Positions 1 to 6,023 are shown, counted from the stretch's first letter. The stretch: DNA of 6,658 nt from DATJZH01 sp052146815 (GCA_052146815.1 JBKQMG010000294.1:1-6658), one strand, 5' to 3'. Program-made: numbers and translations. Notes: generated from the letters alone by a model not told the origin.

Positions 1-27
1 TGGGCACAGCATCGATCAGAGCAGTGA

Positions 28-151
28 TTATGTTGAGCGGCCAGCGGCCGGGCGTCGCGTTGAGCAGGAAGATCCCGCTGCCAGACGGATGCTGCTCAAC
101 ATAACCAGCTACGGGACATACAACTCATTATGTGGAGTTCCACATAACCAG
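28..151. repeat. Cluster of palindromic TTATGTKGA-type sites
   Basis: Seen directly: TTATGTTGAGC (28-38) is exactly inverted as GCTCAACATAA (94-104). An internal GTTGAGCAG (59-67) is inverted as CTGCTCAAC (92-100). A near-perfect palindrome follows, TTATGTGGA (128-136), GT, TCCACATAA (139-147). ACATAACCAG occurs at 99-108 and again at 142-151. The half-sites share the core TTATGTKGA. Such clustering suggests binding sites of a dimeric DNA-binding protein, either a tyrosine recombinase at the end of a mobile element or a repressor. No matching gene lies in the window; it could be left of position 1. The site carries the stop codon of the truncated transposase on its right. Confidence 0.6.
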
Positions 152-895
152 ATCCGTGGGGGCGGGCAGGTGAGATCCCTGCCCGCTACCCGGCAACTGC
201 GCTTCTGAGTACGGGTTGTCATTGCTCACATGGGGCCGGGAGTGGGAGCGGGTGACGCCCAGGTCGGCCAGCAGCGCCGAGACGGGCTTGGAGGTCATCG
301 AGGTGCCGCGGTCAGCGTGCACGGTGTGCGGGGCGGTGCCGTTGCGCTCGATGGCCTCGGCGATGAAGTCGGTGGCGAGCTGGGAGTCCTCGACCGGGGA
401 GATGATCCAGGACGGGTTGAACCGGGAGTAGATGTCGATGAGGACATACAGCTGGTAGAAGATCCCCCGGGCCGGGCCGCGCAGCTTGGTGATGTCCCAG
501 GTCCATACCTGTGACGGGCTGTCGGCCAGCAGTTCCGGCTTGACCTTGGCGGGGTGGGTGGCCTGGCGGCGGCGTTCCCGGCTCTGTCCCGCGGCCCGGG
601 CGATCCGGTACATGCTCGACGCCGAGCACAGGTAGCTGCCGGCATCCAGCTCGCGGGCCCAGATCTGCCCGATCGACAGGTCCGCGTACGCCTCGGTATT
701 GATCAGCGTCAGCACCGATTCCCGCTCGGCGGCCGACAGCGCCTGCCCGCTGGCGGCGGCCTCCCGGGCCTGCCGCGGGCCGTGCAGCGGCCCCCGGGTG
801 TGGCGGTAGTGCGTGGCCCGCGCCCGCCCGACCAGCACGCAGGCCCGCCTGGTCGGCACTCCCTCAGCGCGCAGCCCGGCGAAGGTACAGCTCAT
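128..895 (-). pseudogene. IS3-family transposase OrfB, C-terminally truncated
   Basis: This is the catalytic DDE (rve integrase fold) subunit of an IS3-family transposase. The start is set at the ATG at 895, whose ATGA overlaps the stop of orfA, giving 255 residues. The HTH_21-like region lies near residues 50-105. The catalytic triad is visible as D134 (WDIT), D195 (HADRG) and E231 (SEAQ), with exactly 35 residues between D195 and E231 (DD35E). Family members normally continue after SEAQ with an FKTLKY-type helix and 50 or more further residues. Here similarity stops at Q233 (about base 197) and 22 unrelated residues run to a stop inside the palindrome at 128-147. The loss of the C-terminal part should inactivate it. 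The frame is open upstream to 1129, but that part is antisense-like read-through within orfA. Confidence 0.85.
162..186. repeat. Perfect 9-bp inverted repeat (hairpin) beside the IS break
   Basis: GCGGGCAGG (162-170) and CCTGCCCGC (178-186) are perfect inverted repeats around a 7-base spacer. The hairpin sits between the transposase breakpoint (about 196) and the palindromic site at 128-147. There is no T-tract on either side, so it is not a standard Rho-independent terminator. It may belong to the element that interrupted the transposase gene. Confidence 0.5.
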
Positions 896-1385
896 CGCGT
901 CGCCGACGGCGACGGCGTGTCCGTGCTCTCGGAGATGGCCTCCAAGAGCCCTTGCAGTTTTCCCATGATCTCCACCACCGCCTGCGACCTGGCCAGCTCG
1001 CGGGTCAGTCGCCGGTTCTCCGCCCGCAGCCGGCCGGGCTCGTCCCTCCCGCCGGACCGCCCCGTCGCCCGGTGCGGGCGCGGGGATGCCGCCGAACCGC
1101 GGGCCAGCGCGGCGCGGGCCATCGTCCATTCCCGGATCTGCGACTGATACAGGCCCTCCCGGCGCAGCACCGCAGCCTTCTGCCCGTGCGGGGCCGCCTG
1201 GTACTCGGCGACCACCCGCGCCCGGTACTCCGCGGTGAACGACCGGCGGACCGGACGCGCCGCCGGATCGATCACCCCGTCGGCCGCCGGATCTCCGGAG
1301 CCTTGCAGGGCTGAAACGCTGTTACTCACGAGACTGTTCTCCTGTCACGCCCTACACGGTGAACCCGGGGCTCCCGGGTGTCTCA
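197..1385 (-). mobile_element. Truncated IS3-family insertion sequence
   Basis: This comprises orfA, the truncated orfB and one probable terminal repeat. On the minus strand the sequence upstream of orfA starts TGAGACACCCGGGAGCC at 1385, 56 bases before the GTG; IS3-family ends typically begin TGA. The orfB-distal end is missing because similarity ends near 197. Without the second end no target duplication can be read. The boundary at 1385 is an inference from the TG rule and spacing. The boundary at 197 rests on where OrfB stops resembling its family. Confidence 0.65.
892..1329 (-). CDS. IS3-family transposase OrfA
   Basis: This is the DNA-binding subunit of the IS3-family element, 145 residues and apparently complete. 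A helix-turn-helix of the HTH_Tnp_1 type lies at about residues 29-68 (FTAEYRARVVAEY and EGLYQSQIREW are typical). A leucine-zipper-like helix at about 99-131 (RLRAENRRLTRELARS) would serve multimerisation and contact with OrfB. The GTG start at 1329 is preceded by AGGAG with 9 bases of spacing. The TGA stop overlaps the ATG of orfB (ATGA), so the visible arrangement favours termination-reinitiation coupling, though the usual IS3 programmed frameshift cannot be excluded. Its partner is truncated, so it probably has no transposition role now. Free OrfA proteins of this family can act as repressors of their element. Confidence 0.88.
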   Translation of the reverse strand: MSNSVSALQGSGDPAADGVIDPAARPVRRSFTAEYRARVVAEYQAAPHGQKAAVLRREGLYQSQIREWTMARAALARGSAASPRPHRATGRSGGRDEPGRLRAENRRLTRELARSQAVVEIMGKLQGLLEAISESTDTPSPSATR

Positions 1386-1646
1386 ACGCAGCCTGACAGG
1401 TAGGGCCCCGGACGCCGCAGCGCCCGGGGCTGCGGGCCGCGAGCCGAGCCTGGCAGGGCAGCGGCCGGGAGGACGGACCGGACAACTGCCCGGCCGCGAA
1501 GCCGGGGCCTCCGCACGCAGCCAGGCAATCGCCCGGTCCCGTGAGATGGGACTCCCGAGAGGGTGCGACCGTCTTTCATCCCATCGGGAGGATGGAACTC
1601 GCCCCGCCACGAGGTGGACTGGTGCCTGACGGCGGGCGGAGGGTAT
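1386..1646. other. Gene-free stretch between the IS and the plus-strand cluster
   Basis: There is no convincing coding region here; the frames open on both strands have compositions typical of GC-rich non-coding or antisense DNA. The stretch should contain the promoter of the downstream cluster, but I see no clear -35/-10 pair. Its 3' part is the structured leader. Two loosely similar short segments, AGCCTGACAGG and AGCCTGGCAGG, occur in its first 80 bases without obvious meaning. Confidence 0.5.
1545..1643 (+). promoter_or_regulatory. Structured leader with two ACGR-loop hairpins before the CMD gene
   Basis: P1 pairs 1604-1608 with 1613-1617 around loop ACGA (1609-1612). P2 pairs 1623-1628 with 1633-1638 around loop ACGG (1629-1632). 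They are separated by 5 bases, and P2 abuts the GGAGGG Shine-Dalgarno (1638-1643). Two tandem ACGR hairpins near the ribosome site are the hallmark of guanidine-II (mini-ykkC) riboswitches. A competing pairing, CCCGCC (1603-1608) with GGCGGG (1631-1636), would break both. Upstream, GATGGGA (1545-1551) can pair with TCCCATC (1579-1585), or CTCCCGA (1552-1558) with TCGGGAG (1584-1590), and these exclude each other. GC-rich DNA folds easily, stems contain G-U pairs, and the downstream genes are not known guanidine genes, so the riboswitch assignment is weak. Confidence 0.25.
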
Positions 1647-2006
1647 ATGGGCCAGACGGCGAGATTCCAGGAGGCGTTGCGCAGGCTGGCGATGATCGAC
1701 GAAGGCTTCGTCGAAGACGAGGCCGGGCTCGGGCTTGGCCTGGTCAGGACGTCGGCGCTGGATCCCAGGACCGCGGCGCTGCTGCACGTGGCTGTGCTGG
1801 TGGCCATCGGGTCACCGGCGGTGTGCCTGGACTGGAGCGCCGGCCGGGCGCTGGCGGCGGGCGCGACCGAGGAGGAGATCGCGGGCGTGCTGCTGGCGAT
1901 CGCCCCGGTAGCCGGGCTCGGCCGGGTCGTCTCCGCGGCCCCCGATGTGGCGATCGCGCTCGGGTATGACATCGCGGCCGCGCTGGAGGAACCGGACGGT
2001 TACTAA
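1647..2006 (+). CDS. Carboxymuconolactone decarboxylase (AhpD-like) family protein, small
   Basis: The protein is 119 residues, a normal length for a single-domain CMD/AhpD-like protein. The family signature is the helix pair around residues 42-86: TAALLHVAVLVAIGSP, then RALAAGATEEEIAGVLLAI. Redox-active AhpD-like members carry CxxC followed by a His. By alignment to that motif, the first Cys is P57, the second is kept as C60, and the His is S64. Peroxidase or disulfide-reductase chemistry is therefore unlikely, and the substrate is unknown. The ATG at 1647 is chosen because GGAGGG (1638-1643) lies just upstream; the longer GTG start at 1563 would run through the structured leader and adds non-conserved sequence. 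It is the first gene of a co-directional cluster, 29 bp ahead of the DUF2252 gene. Family call fairly sure, function unknown. Confidence 0.8.
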   Translation: MGQTARFQEALRRLAMIDEGFVEDEAGLGLGLVRTSALDPRTAALLHVAVLVAIGSPAVCLDWSAGRALAAGATEEEIAGVLLAIAPVAGLGRVVSAAPDVAIALGYDIAAALEEPDGY

Positions 2007-2035
2007 CAACTCCGGCCTAGGCGGAAGGAATGGCT

Positions 2036-3505
2036 ATGACTGTGAAAACTAAGGGTGGCGGGCCGGCGAGCCCCGCCGGGCGGCCAGCCGGTAAGAGTTC
2101 AGCGCGGGCCGAGACAGTGGAGCAGCTGAGCCGCGCGGACCGGGTGGCCCGGGGGAAGGACGCCCGGGCGGTGACTCCGCTGGAGTCGCATGCGCAGTTC
2201 GCCCCTGACGGGCCGCGGGATCCGGTCGGGCTGCTGCTGGGCCAGGCGCAGTCGCGGGTGCCGGAGCTGGTGCCGGTCCGGCACGGGCGGATGCTGGTGT
2301 CGCCGTTCACGTTCTACCGGGGGGCGGCGCTGCCGATGGCCGCGGACCTGGCCAGCACGCCCGCCTCGGGGCTGCGGGTGCAGCTGTGCGGGGATGCGCA
2401 CCTGTCCAATTTCGGCGCGTTCGCCTCGCCGGAGCGCAACCTGGTCTTTGACGTCAATGATTTCGACGAAACCCTGCCGGGCCCGTTCGAGTGGGATGTC
2501 AAGCGGCTGGCCGCGAGCCTGGCGGTGGCCGGGCGGGACAACGGGTTCCCGGCCAAGGCCCGCCGCAAGATCGTCCTGGCGGCGGCCGAGGGGTACCGCA
2601 CGGCGATGCTCGGGTTCGCGGGACAGACCTTCCTGGAGGTCTGGTATGCGCACCTGGACATCGAGCAGGTCATCGGCGAGTTCCGGTCCCAGATGAAAGG
2701 GAAGAGGTTCAAGGCCGCCGAGAAGCTGCTGGCCAAGGCCCACACCGCCGACAGCACGAAGGCGCTGCGCAAGCTCACCACCGTGACCGACGGGCGGCGG
2801 CGGATCATCAGCGACCCGCCGATGATCGTCCCGATCGAGGAAGTCTTCGCGGACGTGCAGGCCGGCGCGATTTACGAGCAGATCCGCGCCGTGCTGGGCG
2901 AGTACCGGTGTACCCTGCAGTCTGACCGGCGGCACCTGCTGGAGCAGTTCACGCTGGTCCAGGTGGCCCGCAAGGTCGTCGGGGTCGGCAGCGTCGGCAC
3001 CCGCGCCTGGGTCCTGCTGATGGACGCCTGTGACGGGGTCGAGCCGCTGTTCCTGCAGGCCACGGAAGCCCAGCCGTCCGTTCTTGCGGAGTACTGCGGG
3101 CGCAGCCAGCACGCCAACCAGGGCGAGCGGGTGGTCGCCGGGCAGCACCTGATGCAGGCCGAAAGCGATATTTTCCTCGGCTGGACCCGGGTGCCAGGCC
3201 CGGACAAGGTGGACCGCGACTTCTACGTCCGCCAGCTGAAGGACTGGAAATTCTCCGCCCCGATCGAGGCGATGATCCCGTCAGGCATGACCGTGTACGC
3301 CCGGCTGTGCGGGTGGACCCTGGCCCGGGCGCACGCCCGCTCCGGGGACCGCATCGCCCTGGCCGCCTACCTCGGCGGCTCCGCGGCGTTCGACCAGGCG
3401 ATCGCCGGCTTCGCCGAAACCTACGCCGACCAGAACGAACGCGACTACGCCGCCCTCCAGGCCGCCGTCAAAGACGGCAAAGCCCAGGCGGCCACCGAGA
3501 TCTAA
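2036..3505 (+). CDS. DUF2252 family protein
   Basis: The protein is 489 residues, typical for DUF2252. Hallmarks: SPFTFYRG (89-96), CGDAHLSNFG (118-127), FDVNDFDE (138-145), WDVKRLAAS (153-161), and near the C-terminus YVRQLKDWKFS and YARLCGWTLARAHARSGD. The GDAHxxNFG and DxNDFDE blocks resemble the catalytic loop (HGDxHxxN) and metal-binding Asp of aminoglycoside-phosphotransferase-like kinases, so a small-molecule kinase or a kinase-derived role is plausible. This is inference; the family has no established function known to me. No signal peptide or membrane segment is seen, and the first 25 residues are basic and disordered-looking. The ATG at 2036 is preferred over 2030 because GGAAGGA (2023-2029) is 6 bases from it but directly adjacent to the other. 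It lies 29 bp after the CMD gene and 58 bp before the channel gene. Confidence 0.9.
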   Translation: MTVKTKGGGPASPAGRPAGKSSARAETVEQLSRADRVARGKDARAVTPLESHAQFAPDGPRDPVGLLLGQAQSRVPELVPVRHGRMLVSPFTFYRGAALPMAADLASTPASGLRVQLCGDAHLSNFGAFASPERNLVFDVNDFDETLPGPFEWDVKRLAASLAVAGRDNGFPAKARRKIVLAAAEGYRTAMLGFAGQTFLEVWYAHLDIEQVIGEFRSQMKGKRFKAAEKLLAKAHTADSTKALRKLTTVTDGRRRIISDPPMIVPIEEVFADVQAGAIYEQIRAVLGEYRCTLQSDRRHLLEQFTLVQVARKVVGVGSVGTRAWVLLMDACDGVEPLFLQATEAQPSVLAEYCGRSQHANQGERVVAGQHLMQAESDIFLGWTRVPGPDKVDRDFYVRQLKDWKFSAPIEAMIPSGMTVYARLCGWTLARAHARSGDRIALAAYLGGSAAFDQAIAGFAETYADQNERDYAALQAAVKDGKAQAATEI

Positions 3506-3563
3506 CACCGGACACAGGTCCCGCCCATCCAACCCGTAAAGGGAAACATGGAAGGCCCGCGCC

Positions 3564-4397
3564 ATGGCTGACGTCACCACCGATATGGACGCAGAGCACG
3601 CTGGATCGCTCGGGCGGCGCTACCTCATCCAGTTCGAGGAAGACACCCTCCGGCAGCGGCCGCTGTGGATCCGGCTGATCATCGAGTTCCTGGGCACGTT
3701 CGTGCTTGTGACGGTGGCGGCCGGATCCGGCGTGATCAACCATTACGCCGGCGGCGGCCCCATCAGCCGGGCCGCGGCGGTGATCGCGCCCGGGGCGGTC
3801 GTGATGGCCATGATCTACGCCTGGGGCCCGCTGTCGGGACTGCACATCAACCCGGCGGTGACCTTCGGCTTCACCGCCCGCGGGGTGTTCCCCCGCAAAT
3901 GGGTGCTGCCCTACTGGGTGGTCCAGTTCGCCGGGGCTATCTGTGCCGCCCTGTTCCTGCAGCTGATGTTCGGGGACGTCAGCGCAGGCGGGAACTACCC
4001 GATCGCCACGCCCGGCGGGCAGTGGAAGTCGCTGGTGATGGAAACCGTCCTGACCGCGATCCTGGTCAGCGTCATCCTCAATACGGCGACCGGGAGCCGG
4101 AGCATCGGCCACAACGCCGCCATCGCGGTCGGCTCGACGGTCGCGCTGCTCGGCCTTTTCGCCAGCCCGATCAGCGGCGCGTCGATGAACCCGGCCCGCA
4201 CCCTCGGCCCCGACATCGTCGGCAACAACTACACGGGCTGGTGGGTGTATGTCGCCGGCCCGGTGATCGGCGCCGCCATTGCCGTTGCGATCATCATGGC
4301 CGTGCGGGGACTGCCGAACAAGGAAGAGCGTGAGGCCGCCGAGGGCGGCGACCTGCCGATCCTTGGCGCCGCGTCTCCGTCCCAGGATGGCCACTGA
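3564..4397 (+). CDS. MIP-family channel (aquaporin/aquaglyceroporin, wide-pore type)
   Basis: The protein is 277 residues with six predicted membrane helices (about 35-57, 70-90, 113-136, 157-174, 186-203, 226-247) and two NPA half-helices, GLHINPAVT (N96) and GASMNPART (N209). It also has a hydrophilic N-terminus of about 30 residues and a polar C-terminal tail. Aligned by hand to AqpZ through the NPA motifs, the selectivity-filter positions are P76, G197, A206 and R212, instead of Phe/His/Thr/Arg. Lacking the narrow Phe/His pair, the pore should be wide, as in plant NIP channels, so glycerol, urea or metalloid hydroxides are more likely substrates than water alone. Start: ATG at 3564 with GGAAGG (3550-3555) 8 bases upstream. 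A seven-codon ORF (3548-3571) overlaps the start and might couple translation. Probably co-transcribed with the DUF2252 gene. Confidence 0.92.
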   Translation: MADVTTDMDAEHAGSLGRRYLIQFEEDTLRQRPLWIRLIIEFLGTFVLVTVAAGSGVINHYAGGGPISRAAAVIAPGAVVMAMIYAWGPLSGLHINPAVTFGFTARGVFPRKWVLPYWVVQFAGAICAALFLQLMFGDVSAGGNYPIATPGGQWKSLVMETVLTAILVSVILNTATGSRSIGHNAAIAVGSTVALLGLFASPISGASMNPARTLGPDIVGNNYTGWWVYVAGPVIGAAIAVAIIMAVRGLPNKEEREAAEGGDLPILGAASPSQDGH

Positions 4398-4439
4398 GAG
4401 GGCAGGCCGCCGTCCGCAACTGCCAGCCCGGTATCGACG

Positions 4440-4565
4440 ATGAGCACGTCGGAGCCCGATCAGGCGCCTTCGGCCCAGGAATCATCGCCCAGCCCGGGAC
4501 CGGCTGGCCGCCGGGCGGGCAAAGGGCTGCCGACAGTGCCCATTGCTGGCCGCCGGCCAGCGTGA
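4440..4565 (+). CDS. Possible 41-residue ORF, doubtful
   Basis: ATG at 4440 and TGA at 4563-4565. The product is Pro/Ser/Ala-rich with a basic C-terminus (MSTSEPDQAPSAQ...AGRRPA) and would be disordered. There is no good Shine-Dalgarno upstream, and about 11 of 41 codons end in A or T, more than in neighbouring genes. In favour: it fills most of the gap between the channel and CYTH-like genes, and its stop overlaps the GAGGAA ribosome site of the latter, an arrangement that permits translational coupling. I do not recognise it. Confidence 0.2.
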   Translation: MSTSEPDQAPSAQESSPSPGPAGRRAGKGLPTVPIAGRRPA

Positions 4566-4578
4566 GGAACATGTGACG

Positions 4579-5223
4579 ATGACGGCTGAACCGCCTGCGG
4601 GCCCGGTCACCGAAGGCGTCCGCAGCCTTGAGGTGCGCTGGATCTTCCCGGGGCAGCTGGAGGCCGCGGTGGCCGGCTGGTTCGGGCGGTTCCCAGTCGC
4701 GGCGGAGTCACGCGAGGACACCTACCTGCTGGATCCGCAGTTGCGCGGGCTGTCGGTGAAGGTCCGCGGGGGCGGGGCCTTGGAGGTGAAGGCCTATCGT
4801 GGGAGCCAAGGAATCCTGGAGGTGGCCGGCCGTGCCCGCGGACGCCTGGAGTCCTGGCAGAAGTGGTCCTTTCCCGTTAGCCCGCTCAGCCCCGGCAGCG
4901 GTGACCCGCCCGGCTGGCGGCCGGTACGCAAGAAGCGGCGCATCAGCCGGTTCTCACTGGCCAGCGGGCTGGTGGTGGCGCCTGCGCCGGGGCTGGGCCA
5001 GCAGCCGCGGTGCGAGGTGGAACTCACCGAGGTCCGCACCCGTGGCCAGCCCTGGTGGACCCTGGGGTTCGAGGCGACCGGCCCCGCCGATCTGCTCCGC
5101 GCCGCGCTCGAGGCCACCGCCGCGCTCGTGTTCGCCCACGCCCTGCCCGGTGGGGTGGAACCGGGCCCGGAGCAATCCCGGTCCTACGCGGAGTGGCTGT
5201 CACAGTGGCCGGGCGCGATATAG
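4579..5223 (+). CDS. Putative CYTH-like (triphosphate tunnel) domain protein
   Basis: The protein is 214 residues, soluble, with no signal peptide or membrane segment. I do not recognise it as a named family. Charged alternating strands recall CYTH/triphosphate-tunnel proteins: SLEVRW (17-21), LSVKVR (58-63), LEVKAY (69-73), a basic patch RKKRR (117-121), CEVELTEV (145-152) and WWTLGFEA (159-166). In CYTH proteins such alternating Glu and Lys/Arg residues line a tunnel that binds triphosphates or polyphosphate. The N-terminal ExExK signature is only partly kept (E18-V-R20), so catalysis is uncertain. The ATG at 4579 has GAGGAA (4564-4569) 9 bases upstream; GTG 4573 is the alternative, and the TTG at 4543 lacks support. 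It lies 181 bp after the channel gene in the same direction and may be the last gene of the cluster. Confidence 0.6.
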   Translation: MTAEPPAGPVTEGVRSLEVRWIFPGQLEAAVAGWFGRFPVAAESREDTYLLDPQLRGLSVKVRGGGALEVKAYRGSQGILEVAGRARGRLESWQKWSFPVSPLSPGSGDPPGWRPVRKKRRISRFSLASGLVVAPAPGLGQQPRCEVELTEVRTRGQPWWTLGFEATGPADLLRAALEATAALVFAHALPGGVEPGPEQSRSYAEWLSQWPGAI

Positions 5224-5640
5224 CGGGCGATGTAATGGTCAATCCGCTCGCCTTCTGTGACGGCGCACGGAGCTGCTTGAGGTCAGGGTTGGTGGTTCGC
5301 CGGGAGCGTGGTGACGAGCACGTCAGACACGGGCGAGCCGCCGGTACGGCCGGCCGACGTAGACCTCGGCGGGCAGGGCCTGCAGTTCGGCCGCGTGCGC
5401 GGCGGCCAGCGCTGACCATGCTTGGCCAGCTGCTCAGGGCCAGCCCGGCTTACGCGGCGCCTCGTAGTGGGCATACATGTCGCTGTCACCTAATCAGGAT
5501 CCAGAGCGCCTTATCGAACAAGATCCGCTCCTGTCAAGATCCGCTCCCAGAATCGGACAGGTTCGCTCCCAAAATCCGGCAAAACGGTCAGGCGGAGGCG
5601 AGCATGATCAAAAGAGAAGGCGCTGACCTGCCAATTTCCT
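5224..5640. other. Gene-poor stretch with decayed sequence
   Basis: I find no gene with a credible start and ribosome site. One minus-strand frame (5433 to 5323) reads as 36 residues of protein-like composition (AELQALPAEVYVGRPY, then RRLARV and stop) between two stops. It has no start codon and may be a gene relic of unknown family. The right part holds short direct repeats resembling IS ends (5519-5576). The stretch ends at the tRNA-Pro half copy. Confidence 0.5.
5519..5576. repeat. Short tandem-like repeats resembling an insertion-sequence end
   Basis: CAAGATCCGCTCC occurs at 5519-5531 and again at 5535-5547, 16 bases apart. CGCTCCCAGAATC (5542-5554) is repeated as CGCTCCCAAAATC (5564-5576), 22 bases apart. 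Staggered multiple terminal repeats of about 20 bp are a feature of IS21-family ends, and this pattern resembles one from memory. No istA/istB gene is present, so at best this is a solitary end left by deletion. Family assignment is tentative. Confidence 0.4.
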
Positions 5641-5685
5641 GGTCGGGGTGGCCGGATTTGAACCGGCGGCCTCTTCGTCCCGAAC
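5641..5685. repeat. Left att copy: 45-bp duplicate of the tRNA-Pro 3' half
   Basis: Identical at all 45 positions to 6532-6576. On the minus strand it corresponds to the tRNA from the end of the anticodon loop through the variable region, T-arm, acceptor strand and discriminator, plus two bases beyond. Identity stops at TAGCGG here against GAAGCG in the intact gene. A lone 3' half of a tRNA is the standard footprint of integrase-mediated insertion, so this is one end (attL or attR) of an integrated element, or the junction between two elements. A 12-bp palindrome, AGCGGCGCCGCT (5687-5698), follows at once on the inner side. Confidence 0.88.
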
Positions 5686-5767
5686 TAGCGGCGCCGCTGA
5701 GTGTTTGGCCGTCGTCCCAGCTAGATCGGTGTGCCAGCGGTCGTGATGGCTGGCGACTGTCAGGGGA

Positions 5768-5792
5768 CGTTGCTGTACTTTTCTGCTGTACG
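5768..5792 (+). repeat. Candidate integrase arm-type site, left end
   Basis: Two TGCTGTAC units (5771-5778 and 5784-5791) 13 bp apart, forming a 25-bp block matching 6460-6484 at 23 positions. It lies 82 bp inside the left att copy. I see no other copies in the window. Placement at both ends in one orientation fits arm-type integrase sites. Function is inferred from position only. Confidence 0.6.
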
Positions 5793-6023
5793 CCGAAGCC
5801 CCTAGCGGTTTTCAAGAGCATCCGTGGCTCATAGTCTGGCATCGCTGCTACCTGCATTGTTGGCGCTCGGGGCTGGCTCGCCAAGCAAGATCATCCCGCG
5901 TATATCCCGCGGTTGCTGTCAGCCGTTACCGGGAGAGCGGGCGGCCGATGGTTTGCGCGGCCCTCGACCCGTTGCTCAGGAGGATGTGGGCGGCCGGACC
6001 CGGATGCTCGTGCGCAGGAACGG

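Noticed and set aside
1..209. Plus-strand frame open from the left edge to the TGA at about 207-209
   Set aside because: It reads through the palindromes and hairpin and resembles no family I know; openness over 200 bases is not enough in this composition.
896..1129. N-terminal extension of the orfB frame to a longer 333-residue product
   Set aside because: It lies opposite no homologous sequence and runs inside orfA in another frame; the ATGA overlap at 892-895 gives a natural start and a family-like N-terminus.
1563..1646. Upstream GTG start for the CMD protein
   Set aside because: It adds 28 residues through the structured leader with no ribosome site; the ATG at 1647 has GGAGGG just upstream.
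2099..3148. Long minus-strand open frame opposite the DUF2252 gene
   Set aside because: Arg/Pro/His-rich composition typical of antisense frames in GC-rich genes; the plus strand carries clear family motifs.
3468..4394. Long minus-strand open frame opposite the channel gene
   Set aside because: Asp/Arg/His/Gly-rich shadow of the MIP gene, with no ribosome site or recognisable domain.
5010..5834. Plus-strand frame of 274 residues running out of the CYTH-like gene
   Set aside because: It overlaps a better-supported gene, crosses repeats and the tRNA half copy, and includes translated tRNA sequence.
5588..5884. Minus-strand frame of 98 residues, and its counterpart at 6389-6601
   Set aside because: Both contain SGRRGRRFKSGHPD, which is the tRNA 3' half translated; they are artefacts of the duplicated att core.
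5893..5911. Two ATCCCGCG copies as iterons or an origin
   Set aside because: Only two copies of an 8-bp GC-rich word, with no AT-rich region or Rep gene.
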